Shown here in pieces: positions 27,022-35,281 of a stretch of DNA of 64,000 nt. The DNA lies in contig JAZGGI010000018.1 of the NCBI GenBank assembly GCA_036480375.1, positions 1 through 64,000 on the forward strand, read 5' to 3'. Made by a program: the position numbers and the translations under genes. The notes under the pieces are model-generated. The model ran no database searches and had not been told where the DNA came from. It was given only the letters and a program-made list of their open reading frames with translations. The DNA comes from Candidatus Zixiibacteriota bacterium (GTDB taxonomy: Bacteria; Zixibacteria; MSB-5A5; GN15; JAAZOE01). Position 1 is the stretch's first letter; each line of letters begins with the position of its first letter.

Positions 27022-28434
27022 ATGTTAAAAGTAATTATCGAAAAAGAAATTCGAGACATTATCGGGTCGTTAAAATTTGTCATTTCATTCAGCGTCTGCG
27101 CCGTTTTGATTCTGCTTTCATTCTATGTCGGGGCGACCAACTATAAAATCAGCATGGAACAATATGAAGCCGCAAAAGCGGAAAATTTGCGGCAGATGGA
27201 TGGGCTTACCGAATGGTATTCTATTCAACAACATCGCGTATTTCTCCCCCCTAATCCCCTGGCATCGCTGGTCAGCGGAGTATCCAACGATGTTGGCCGC
27301 ACAATTGAGGTGAATCATCGCGGCGAGTTAATCGCCCAGGACAGCAAATTCAACGAGGAACCGATTTATGCTGTCTTTCGATTTGTTGATTTAAGTTTTA
27401 TTTTTGGCGTCGTTATTTCTTTGTTCTCTATTTTGTTGGGATATGATGCTATTTGCGGAGAAAAAGAACACGGCACTCTCCGGTTGTCTTTTGCTAACGC
27501 TGTCCCCCGGGCGACTTATATCCTGGGAAAATTGATCGGCTCGTTTCTGACTCTGACGATTTCACTGATTCTGGCCATCTTGATAGGCTGCCTCCTGTTG
27601 CCGGTTTTGGATATTTCTTTGGCGGGAGATGGCTGGATACGATTATTGCTCATCATTGGTACCGGGCTTCTCTATTTTAGTGTGTTTCTGACTTTATCAG
27701 TATTTATATCATCCCTTTGTCGGAGTTCGTCCTCATCATTTCTTATGCTATTAGTGATCTGGGTTCTTAGCGTTCTCATAATACCGCGAGCTTCCGTTCT
27801 TCTGGCCGGGAGAGCCGTCGATGTCCCTTCGGTTGATGAATTGGCGGCTCAAAAAGCCAGTTTTTCAAGGCAAACCTGGAAGGAATTTAATACCCGGCTT
27901 AGCGGATTTGAAACCGGCCCGGTGGACGATATTGAGCAGACAATGGATATTTTCCATCGCTTTATGGACTCATTAACGGTAGAAAGAGACCGTAAAATTG
28001 ATGGACTGGTTGACCGCTTAAACGAAACTCGAAGAAATAAACAGATGGAGCGGGAAAAAATCGCCTTATCTATGGCAAAAATATCTCCATCAGCATCGCT
28101 CTCTTTAGCCCTGGCCAATCTGGCCGGTACCTCATTGGAATTGAAAAACCGGTTCACCCAAACAGCCCTGGATTACAGAAAAGTCTATAATGACTTTATA
28201 AATGAAAAAACCGGTATGGTGGTCGGAGGACGGATGGTTATGATAAGAATCGGTGACGAAGAAGAGGAACCCGAACAGATCAATCCCGCCGAACTTCCGG
28301 AATATACATTTAATCAAATTCCGCTTAAGGAGGCATTGTCGGCGGCGATGGTTGATATCGGAATTTTGTCCCTATTTAACATCATTTTCTTTGTTGGCGC
28401 GTTTGTGTCATTTCTGCGATACGATGTTCGCTAA
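27022..28434 (+). CDS. ABC-2 type permease, first of a pair
   Basis: A 470-residue permease. A first helix (about 15-40) is followed by a long extracytoplasmic region of about 85 residues, then a block of helices from about 130 to 260 with the coupling phrase YDAICGEKEHGTLRLSFANAVPRATYILGKL, a second polar region of about 150 residues with coiled-coil character, and a last helix near the C-terminus. The two large periplasmic insertions resemble the NosY/DUF3526-type permeases. I chose the ATG at 27022, with GGGAG eight bases upstream, over a TTG at 27007. It is paralogous to the next gene and the two probably form a heterodimer. Confidence 0.82.
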   Translation: MLKVIIEKEIRDIIGSLKFVISFSVCAVLILLSFYVGATNYKISMEQYEAAKAENLRQMDGLTEWYSIQQHRVFLPPNPLASLVSGVSNDVGRTIEVNHRGELIAQDSKFNEEPIYAVFRFVDLSFIFGVVISLFSILLGYDAICGEKEHGTLRLSFANAVPRATYILGKLIGSFLTLTISLILAILIGCLLLPVLDISLAGDGWIRLLLIIGTGLLYFSVFLTLSVFISSLCRSSSSSFLMLLVIWVLSVLIIPRASVLLAGRAVDVPSVDELAAQKASFSRQTWKEFNTRLSGFETGPVDDIEQTMDIFHRFMDSLTVERDRKIDGLVDRLNETRRNKQMEREKIALSMAKISPSASLSLALANLAGTSLELKNRFTQTALDYRKVYNDFINEKTGMVVGGRMVMIRIGDEEEEPEQINPAELPEYTFNQIPLKEALSAAMVDIGILSLFNIIFFVGAFVSFLRYDVR

Positions 28435-28452
28435 GGTCACGGGAGAATTATT

Positions 28453-29898
28453 GTGTTAAAACATTTGATACATAAAGAGCTAAAGGCCATACTCTTGAGT
28501 CCCAAGTTTTTTACGACTTTTGGGATCTGTTCATTACTCCTTCTCATCAGCGTATCCATCGGCATTAAAGAATATCAGGCGCAGCTTAAGCAATATGAGA
28601 CCGGAGTCAATTTGGCCAATCAGGAGATTTCCGAAGAAACCAGTTGGCACAATTTGGAATATAAAGCCTCTCGCCGGCCCGATCCGATGCAGATTTTTGT
28701 CTCCGGACTAAGCAACGATATCGGGCGATGGTCTTTAATTTCTCCGGAAGGCTCCGTCAAATTAAAACACTCCATATATTCTGACGATCTCATCTTCGCC
28801 GTCTTTCGTTTTGTTGACTTTGCATTTATCGTTCAGGTCGTCTTGACGTTGTTTGCGATCCTGTTTACTTATGACGCCGTGTGCGGAGAACGAGAACAGG
28901 GCATGTTGCGATTGCTTTTTGCCAATGCGGTGAACAGATCGCATTACATTACCGCCAAAATAATCGGAGCCTGGCTCGGATTAGTCGTTCCAATTTTAAT
29001 ACCGACGATATTATGCCTTCTAATTGTTATAATATTTCAGGTTCCTCTCACATCTGAACATTGGATAAAACTCATAACATTTTTAGGAGTTTCCGGACTG
29101 TTCTTTACCTTTTTCATTGTTTTCGGTGTCTTCATATCTTCAATGACGCGCCGCTCGAGTATCTCCTTTTTAATTTCGCTGATGCTCTGGGTTTTATTCG
29201 TTCTGATAATTCCGCGGGTCGGCATCATGACGGCCGGTCAAATTGTACGAGTACCACGGTTGGCTGAAATCGAAGGACAGCGCGATGCCTTTGCCAAAGA
29301 TAAATGGGATCTGTTTTACAAAGGTATGATACAACGGGCTCGCGAATATTATGCCGAGAATAAAGAACAAGATGAAATGGCCGAATGGCGCCGCATGGAG
29401 GAAGAAGATTCCCTGAGGAAAGAAGTGATTAAAGATATTGAAAATCATTATAACAAACTATTGGACGAACTTAACCGCCGTCGAGCCGCTCGAGGGAAAT
29501 TGGCGTTTAATTTATCCCGCCTGTCCCCGGCTTCGGCTTATCAACTGGCTGCTTCGGATTTAGCTGGAACGGACATTGGCATCAAGAGCAGGTATAATGA
29601 GTCTATGTCCCGGTATCGTAACTCATTTATTGAATACGTCGAGAGAAAACAAAAAGAAAATGGAGGAGGCATGGCCGGAATAAATATTCGGATGTCCAGC
29701 GAATCGGGACTTAGCATTCAAGTTCCTCAAGCCAACGATGTTATCGGCGTCAGCGATATGCCAAAGTATGTTCCGGAAGAATCTATTTATAGCGGCGGGA
29801 TGGAGAATGTTGTCATCAATGCCGGACTGATTAGCCTCTATACGATTCTGGCTTTTGCGGGGGCGTTTATCCGCATGCTAAAATATGATGTCAGGTGA
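28453..29898 (+). CDS. ABC-2 type permease, second of a pair (GTG start)
   Basis: A 481-residue paralogue of the preceding permease. It has the same order of elements and shared blocks: FVSGLSNDIGRWS against LVSGVSNDVGRTI, and YDAVCGEREQGMLRLLFANAVNRSHYITAK. The central polar segment (about 270-350) is very rich in charged residues and likely coiled coil. It is the last gene of the PDZ operon and ends nine bases before the convergent histidine kinase gene. The GTG start at 28453 is supported by GGGAG seven bases upstream. Confidence 0.82.
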   Translation: MLKHLIHKELKAILLSPKFFTTFGICSLLLLISVSIGIKEYQAQLKQYETGVNLANQEISEETSWHNLEYKASRRPDPMQIFVSGLSNDIGRWSLISPEGSVKLKHSIYSDDLIFAVFRFVDFAFIVQVVLTLFAILFTYDAVCGEREQGMLRLLFANAVNRSHYITAKIIGAWLGLVVPILIPTILCLLIVIIFQVPLTSEHWIKLITFLGVSGLFFTFFIVFGVFISSMTRRSSISFLISLMLWVLFVLIIPRVGIMTAGQIVRVPRLAEIEGQRDAFAKDKWDLFYKGMIQRAREYYAENKEQDEMAEWRRMEEEDSLRKEVIKDIENHYNKLLDELNRRRAARGKLAFNLSRLSPASAYQLAASDLAGTDIGIKSRYNESMSRYRNSFIEYVERKQKENGGGMAGINIRMSSESGLSIQVPQANDVIGVSDMPKYVPEESIYSGGMENVVINAGLISLYTILAFAGAFIRMLKYDVR

Positions 29899-29907
29899 TA
29901 CCGAAAA

Positions 29908-31263
29908 TTAAAATCTGAGGACAAATCGGGTCATTTCGGAAGGTGTTGACTGGACCGTAATACTTCCCTGGTGTAAACGCATAATCTGGCGAGATAAACT
30001 GAGGCCGATACCGGAGCCTTCCTTTTTAGTCGTGAAGAATGGAGTGAATATCCGCTCCTTGATGTCATCGTCAAATCCCGGGCCATTATCCTCCACCGCG
30101 ATAATAACCCGCCCGCGATTGTTCAATTTCGCTTCAATTAAAATTCGGGGATTTTCAGTGCCGGAAAGGGCTTCGATCGCATTTAATAGCAGATTAATTA
30201 TAACTTGTTCAATTAATTCATTATCCGCGACTAATTGCAGATTGTCCGGTTCTACATTCAATTGGACCTCTATCCCGCCAGGATCAAACTGACTCCTCAT
30301 AAATTTAATAATTCCATCAAGAAATGGTTCAAACTTGAAAATTCCAAATTTTGGCCTGGGAATACGAGCCAGATTTCGATAAGCGTCAACAAAATGCAAT
30401 AATCCTTTGCTTCTTTTCTCAATGGTCGCGGCGGCCTGCCGAATATCCTTTTTAATATCGACGGGCAATTCCGTATTTTCTCCGTCCTCCAAATCGGTTT
30501 CCTCTATTATATCATGAACGGTAGAGGCCAGTGACGCAATGGGAGTGATTGAATTCATAATTTCATGCGTTAAAACTCTAATCAGTTTTTGCCAGGCGGC
30601 CATTTCCTGCTCAGCCAATTCACTTTCTATATTTTGCATTGAAACCAGTTTGAGCAATCTGTCGCGCATTCTAAACTCAGTGCAATGAATCGCCAGCGTC
30701 ATGCTTTCTTCACCATTATCGAGTTTAACCAGAGTCTTCATACCAGCCTTGCAATTATTCAAGACATTAACCAATTCAGATGATATTTCCTGCAATTTAT
30801 TTATATTGTTTAAGTGACTTATATTAAGAAGCCGTTTGGCGGATCTGTTAATAAGATCAATATCTCCCTGGGAATCAAAAGACATAACTCCCAATCCAAT
30901 ATGTTGAACCAGAGTCTGAAGATAACGATATTGCTGTTCTTTTTCTGAGCGAGCTTTGTGAAATTGAGCAATCACCTCCGAAAAGGCATTAGCCAAATAG
31001 TCATAGGACCGTCCGCGGCCGCGGCTTGAAAATGAACTGGAAAAATCGGAATACTTAATCGATTCCAAGAATCGAGTTAAATCCCGATTTGTTTTTTCCA
31101 CATAACGAATAAATGACACAATTTGTCCGATGACCAATCCACCGACCATCAGAATCAACGCACCCGTATGAGACGAGTTAAAAAGATAAACCATGAACGA
31201 AATTGAGGCCGCAAGAACGATGACGCGAATGACGCATTGAATCCGAAATGATTTAAATATCAT
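29908..31263 (-). CDS. NtrY-like histidine kinase
   Basis: A 451-residue sensor kinase with two closely spaced N-terminal membrane helices (about 10-52) and almost no periplasmic loop, so the signal is probably cytoplasmic or within the membrane. A PAS-like region (about 110-220, GLGVMSFDSQGDIDLINRSAKRLL) precedes the H-box VLTHEIMNSITPI, the N-box INLLLNAIEAL, DNGPGFDDDIKERIF and SGIGLSLSRQIM. The start overlaps the end of the sigma-54 regulator gene by 11 bases, so the two are coupled partners. The protein ends immediately before the PDZ operon end on the other strand. Confidence 0.9.
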   Translation of the reverse strand: MIFKSFRIQCVIRVIVLAASISFMVYLFNSSHTGALILMVGGLVIGQIVSFIRYVEKTNRDLTRFLESIKYSDFSSSFSSRGRGRSYDYLANAFSEVIAQFHKARSEKEQQYRYLQTLVQHIGLGVMSFDSQGDIDLINRSAKRLLNISHLNNINKLQEISSELVNVLNNCKAGMKTLVKLDNGEESMTLAIHCTEFRMRDRLLKLVSMQNIESELAEQEMAAWQKLIRVLTHEIMNSITPIASLASTVHDIIEETDLEDGENTELPVDIKKDIRQAAATIEKRSKGLLHFVDAYRNLARIPRPKFGIFKFEPFLDGIIKFMRSQFDPGGIEVQLNVEPDNLQLVADNELIEQVIINLLLNAIEALSGTENPRILIEAKLNNRGRVIIAVEDNGPGFDDDIKERIFTPFFTTKKEGSGIGLSLSRQIMRLHQGSITVQSTPSEMTRFVLRF

Positions 31264-32650
31264 ATTTTTGAATTCTTCGATATAATGACGCCCTGGTCAA
31301 CCCAAGCTCTTCAGCGGCTTTAGATACGTTACCGCCATGCTTGGACAGGGCTTTCCTGATTACTTTTTGTTCCACGTCATCCAGTTTATAACTTTCGAGA
31401 GATAAACCATTACGTTTCGCTTTCGGTCCCGCGATCATAAAATCACCAGGTTTTAGCGAGTTGGAATCACTCATAATTATTGCTCTCTCAATTACGTGAT
31501 CCAATTCCCGGATGTTTCCGGGCCAATTATGATGTTCCAGCTTTTTCAATGCCGTGGGAGAAATTTGCGAAATATCCTTCATATACTTGCGACTGTATAT
31601 TTTCCTGAAATGATCAGCCAGAATCGGTAAATCACCGGTACGTTCTCGCAATAGAGGTAATTTTATCTCCACTGTGTTTATTCGATAAAGCAAATCCTGA
31701 CGAAATCTGTTTTCGGCGACCATCTCATAAACAGGAAGATTGGTAGCGCAAATAAGCCGGATATCAACCTTAACAGGCTTATTTGAACCCACGCGATAAA
31801 TTGTCCTGTTGTTCAGAACCGTCAAAAGCTTGGGCTGAAGCGATAACGGCAAATTGCCTATTTCATCGAGAAACAGAGTGCCTCCCGATGCGGTTTCGAA
31901 TCGTCCCGCGCGGTCTTCCCGCGCGTCTGTAAAGGCGCCCTTTACGTTCCCGAATAACTCACTTTCGAATAGGGATTCCGGTATCGCTCCCATATCAGCC
32001 GAAATAAAAACATCATCAGAACGAGATGACCGACGATGTATTTCTCGAGCGACAAGTTCCTTCCCCGTGCCATTTTCGCCCAGGATTAATACATTGGCAT
32101 CAGTATCCGCGACCTTTTCAATAGTGTTAAATACATCCCGCATCGCTTCTGACTCGCCCAAAATACCCTTATATGGGAGGTCCAGCTGCTGTGAGAGCTG
32201 TTTTTCACGAGCCTTTAGTGTAATGATTTCTTCATGTGAATGACTCAGGCGTATTCCGGCCGATATCGTTGCCAGCAATTTTTCATTCTGCCACGGCTTC
32301 AAGACAAAATCGGCAGCGCCGGCTTTAATCCCCTGTACAGCCATTTCAATATCACCGTAGGCGGTAATTAGAATAACTACAGTTGACGGATCAATTTCCA
32401 ATATTTTTTCCAGCCAGTGAAATCCTTCCTTGCCACTCGATACGTCCTGAGTAAAATTCATATCAAGAAGTATTACGTTGAAATCACTATCGCTCAATAA
32501 AGAAGGGATATTTTGAGGATCAGATTCAGTCATTACAGACGAAACATGTTTCTTCAATAGAAGCTTGGCCGCCTGCAGAACATCCTCATCATCGTCAACA
32601 ATTAATACTCGCCCGGAATCTTTTGTCATAAAACTTTTTTCCCGATTCAT
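31253..32650 (-). CDS. NtrC-family sigma-54-dependent response regulator
   Basis: A 465-residue activator in three parts. A receiver has Asp63 (ILLDMNF). An AAA+ domain has Walker A GENGTGKE at 191-198, the sigma-54 contact loop KGAFTDA near 237-243, Walker B GGTLFLDEIG and WPGNIRELDHVIERA. A Fis-type helix-turn-helix forms the C-terminus (GGNVSKAAEELGLTRASLYRRIQKY). The contact loop is GAFTDA rather than GAFTGA, a variant known in this family. The ATG at 32650 has AAAGGA eight bases upstream; MTKDSG at 32629 is an alternative. The divergent MacAB-type operon has a sigma-54-like promoter and is the likely target. Confidence 0.92.
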   Translation of the reverse strand: MNREKSFMTKDSGRVLIVDDDEDVLQAAKLLLKKHVSSVMTESDPQNIPSLLSDSDFNVILLDMNFTQDVSSGKEGFHWLEKILEIDPSTVVILITAYGDIEMAVQGIKAGAADFVLKPWQNEKLLATISAGIRLSHSHEEIITLKAREKQLSQQLDLPYKGILGESEAMRDVFNTIEKVADTDANVLILGENGTGKELVAREIHRRSSRSDDVFISADMGAIPESLFESELFGNVKGAFTDAREDRAGRFETASGGTLFLDEIGNLPLSLQPKLLTVLNNRTIYRVGSNKPVKVDIRLICATNLPVYEMVAENRFRQDLLYRINTVEIKLPLLRERTGDLPILADHFRKIYSRKYMKDISQISPTALKKLEHHNWPGNIRELDHVIERAIIMSDSNSLKPGDFMIAGPKAKRNGLSLESYKLDDVEQKVIRKALSKHGGNVSKAAEELGLTRASLYRRIQKYDI

Positions 32651-32731
32651 TTATGTATTCCTTTTAATTTATGCATTATTAAAGGAAACTGAAAGACAAA
32701 TTGCCCTCAAAAGGTCTAAAAAGCCAAAAAA

Positions 32732-32748
32732 GTGTCCGTTATTGGACA
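32732..32748. promoter_or_regulatory. Inverted repeat, candidate enhancer for the sigma-54 activator
   Basis: TGTCC (32733-32737) and GGACA (32744-32748) form an inverted repeat with a six-base spacer. A further half-site, CGGACAC (32765-32771), is the reverse complement of GTGTCCG at 32732. The site lies about 90 bp upstream of the -12 element of the sigma-54-like promoter, in the usual range for NtrC-family upstream activating sequences. Confidence 0.45.
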
Positions 32749-32824
32749 TTGATTTTCTCATATGCGGACACATTGCCATTCCCTGACAAACTTAATATGC
32801 TGTCATTTAACACTTTACGTTCAT

Positions 32825-32841
32825 TGGCATTATCTTTGCTA
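32825..32841 (+). promoter_or_regulatory. Sigma-54-like promoter of the MacAB-type operon
   Basis: TTGGCATTATCTTTGCT has the -24 GG (32827-32828) and -12 GC (32839-32840) dinucleotides at the exact sigma-54 spacing, with TGGCA and TTTGCT close to consensus. Transcription would begin near 32852, about 55 bases before the adaptor start codon. The divergent gene encodes a sigma-54 activator. The same bases contain TATCTTTG, which also fits the Bacteroidetes -7 box, so the sigma factor is not certain. Confidence 0.6.
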
Positions 32842-32907
32842 CATACTTAATGAATATGTGAGCAAAAACCGGACCTATTGAAATGTAATAGAAGTGAGAG
32901 ATTGATT

Positions 32908-34170
32908 ATGTCGATGGATCGAAAAATAGAAAAGAAGATAATAACCCCCAAAAGAATTTTTTATGGTATCGGTTCAATCGCGCTACTGGTGATTATAATA
33001 TATGGTTACTTGTCGGCCAGTGACGGCGCCACACTCAGAGTAGAAGCCGCCAGATTGACTATTTCGGATGTTGTAAACGGTGAATTTCAAGAATATATAT
33101 CGAACAGCGCCGAAGTCATTCCCCTTAAAACAGTATATCTCGACGCAATCCAGGGCGGACAAATTACTCAAATCTACGTTGAAGAGGGAAGCATTGTAAA
33201 AAAGGGCGATAGTATTTTGCAACTGGATAATACCGATTTGCATCTTGATATTATGTATCGCGAGGCGCAGCTATTCGAACAAATAAATAATTTGAGAAAT
33301 ACCAGATTGGCAATGGAACAAAATAGTCTTCGTCTGAGAGCCGACCTTTTGGATATCGACAGGCAAATTGGTAACACGGAACGGCTATTTAGACAAAACC
33401 AGGATCTCAAAGAAAAGAAACTGATATCAGAATTTGAATTTAAAGGGACTAAGGACGAATATAATTACTGGATTCAAAAGCGCGAATTAACTCTTGAAAC
33501 TCAACGCCAGGATTCGATTTTGCGATCTATCCAGATAAATCAGCTTGAAGAATCGGTTGAGCGTATGCAGAACAACCTCGGGGTAGTCAGACAAAAGCTT
33601 GATAACCTTGTCTTGCGGGCGCCTATTGACGGCCAATTATCATCCCTGGACGCCGAAGAAGGCGTCTCAAAACCGACTGGCAGCCGGTTGGGCAAGATTG
33701 ATGTTCTGGACGGTTTCAAGCTCAGGGTTTATATTGATGAGTATTATATTGCCCGGATAAACAGCGGCCAATCCGGTACGGTGAAAATTGGCGATACGAC
33801 CCATAGTTTAATAATCAGCAAAGTATATCCTGAAGTCCGCGACGGACGCTTTCAAATCGATCTTCAATTTGTAGATGAAGAGCCGGTCGGCATAAGGCAG
33901 GGTCAAAGTCTGCAAATACGAATCGCTCTGGGTAATCTGGCGATGGCGACGATGATACCCAGCGGAGGTTTTTATCAGACTACGGGAGGCAACTGGATTT
34001 TCGTTTTAGATGAATCCGAAGAGCTCGCGGTACGTAGAGAAATAAAGATAGGTATGCGAAATCCTCAAATGTATGAGGTCCTTGAAGGGCTTTCGGCGGG
34101 GGAGAAGGTGATTACGTCTTCGTATACGAATTATGAGAATTTTGACCGCCTGGTATTTAAGGATAGATAA
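32908..34170 (+). CDS. MacA-like periplasmic adaptor of the FtsX-permease operon
   Basis: A 420-residue membrane fusion protein anchored by one N-terminal helix (about 17-38). The first lipoyl half has GGQITQIYVEEGSIVKKGDSILQLDN and the long helical hairpin runs from about 115 to 225. The second lipoyl half has LVLRAPIDGQLSSLDAEEGVSKPTGSRLG, and a beta-barrel and membrane-proximal domain follow (PSGGFYQTTGGNWIFVLD). It would connect MacB/FtsX-type permeases to a TolC channel; none is encoded in this operon. I chose the ATG at 32908, since the frame upstream has only an ATT. A second Met, two codons later, is possible. It is the first gene after the sigma-54-like promoter. Confidence 0.88.
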   Translation: MSMDRKIEKKIITPKRIFYGIGSIALLVIIIYGYLSASDGATLRVEAARLTISDVVNGEFQEYISNSAEVIPLKTVYLDAIQGGQITQIYVEEGSIVKKGDSILQLDNTDLHLDIMYREAQLFEQINNLRNTRLAMEQNSLRLRADLLDIDRQIGNTERLFRQNQDLKEKKLISEFEFKGTKDEYNYWIQKRELTLETQRQDSILRSIQINQLEESVERMQNNLGVVRQKLDNLVLRAPIDGQLSSLDAEEGVSKPTGSRLGKIDVLDGFKLRVYIDEYYIARINSGQSGTVKIGDTTHSLIISKVYPEVRDGRFQIDLQFVDEEPVGIRQGQSLQIRIALGNLAMATMIPSGGFYQTTGGNWIFVLDESEELAVRREIKIGMRNPQMYEVLEGLSAGEKVITSSYTNYENFDRLVFKDR

Positions 34171-34227
34171 TATAGATATAGAACTGTCAATCACACAAAA
34201 TTGAAGACAATGGAATTGGAGAAAAAC

Positions 34228-34917
34228 ATGATTCGAACCAACGATTTAATGAAGGTCTACCGAACCGAAGAAATTGAAACAACGGCTCTCAATTCAATTA
34301 ACATGGAGATCAAAGAAGGGGAGTTTGTATCCGTCATGGGGCCATCCGGATGCGGTAAGTCAACTCTTCTGAATTTACTGGGGCTGCTCGATAATCCCTC
34401 GGGTGGTGAATACTATTTTCTCGACGAAAAGGTGTCTCATTACAGCGAACGACAGCGGGCCGGACTTAGAAAAGAAAACATCGGCTTTGTGTTTCAAAGT
34501 TTTAATCTTATCGATGAATTAACGGTTTTCGAAAATGTGGAACTGCCTCTTCTCTACCTGGGCGTCCCTTCATCTGAACGCAAAAAGAAAGTCGAGGAAA
34601 CTCTCGAACATATGGAAATAATCGCTCGCAAGAAGCATTTCCCTCAGCAACTATCGGGCGGTCAACAACAGCGCGTAGCCGTCGGCCGAGCTGTTGTGGC
34701 CAAACCAAAAATGATATTGGCGGACGAGCCTACCGGTAATCTTGATTCCGCACACGGCGATGAAGTCATGGGTCTTTTATCCGAACTCAATTCCAATGGC
34801 ACAACCATAGTCATGGTAACTCACTCCCCGGCCTATGCTGAGTATGGAAATCGCATAATTCACCTTTTTGACGGTCAGATCGTGACGGAGAACGTTCAGG
34901 AAAAATTCCACGTTTAA
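34228..34917 (+). CDS. MacB/LolD-type ABC ATPase
   Basis: A 229-residue ATPase. Walker A is GPSGCGKST (about 39-47), followed by the Q-loop FVFQSFNLIDELT that is typical of LolD/MacB/FtsE, signature LSGGQQQRVAVGRA, Walker B MILADEPTGNLDS and switch VTHSPAYAEYG. All catalytic elements are intact, unlike the second ATPase of the operon at 47716. The frame extends to a TTG at 34201, but GGAG six bases before the ATG at 34228 decides the start. It should energise the tandem FtsX-like permeases downstream. Confidence 0.9.
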   Translation: MIRTNDLMKVYRTEEIETTALNSINMEIKEGEFVSVMGPSGCGKSTLLNLLGLLDNPSGGEYYFLDEKVSHYSERQRAGLRKENIGFVFQSFNLIDELTVFENVELPLLYLGVPSSERKKKVEETLEHMEIIARKKHFPQQLSGGQQQRVAVGRAVVAKPKMILADEPTGNLDSAHGDEVMGLLSELNSNGTTIVMVTHSPAYAEYGNRIIHLFDGQIVTENVQEKFHV

Positions 34918-35281
34918 CCGTCATAAATTACGGCCATTAATTTACAGAAGTCAGGCACAGGAATATTGGGCGAAAATATGTTTGTTTTCTATCGTCTTTT
35001 AAGAATAGCTCCTTACATAATAGGTACGGTAGGTCTATTATGGGGAACTATAAGATTGCTGTTTTAATTTCGCGCCTATTGAATCAAAATGAGCGACGGA
35101 AAAACCGAATGAGCAGAACTTATCCTATTAACGCCGTCAAAACTCTTCTCGAATTTTTTTATTTACCTGATTACGTAATATGTGGGATCAATACTTATGG
35201 TATTATAGTTTTCCAGGTTATACATCCAAATAAATGTCCCCTGTTCTGTAATCGCAACCACCTATACGCGGGAGTGATTTT
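34918..35281 (+). other. 364-bp gap with a possible 29-residue peptide
   Basis: This is the only long spacer in the first part of the operon. It contains a short frame at 34978-35067 encoding a hydrophobic peptide (MFVFYRLLRIAPYIIGTVGLL and eight further residues) without a clear ribosome site. It also has a longer frame from 35040 that runs 19 bases into the next permease gene and has no family resemblance. I regard neither as established. The region may be untranslated leader or the remains of a deleted gene. Confidence 0.3.
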
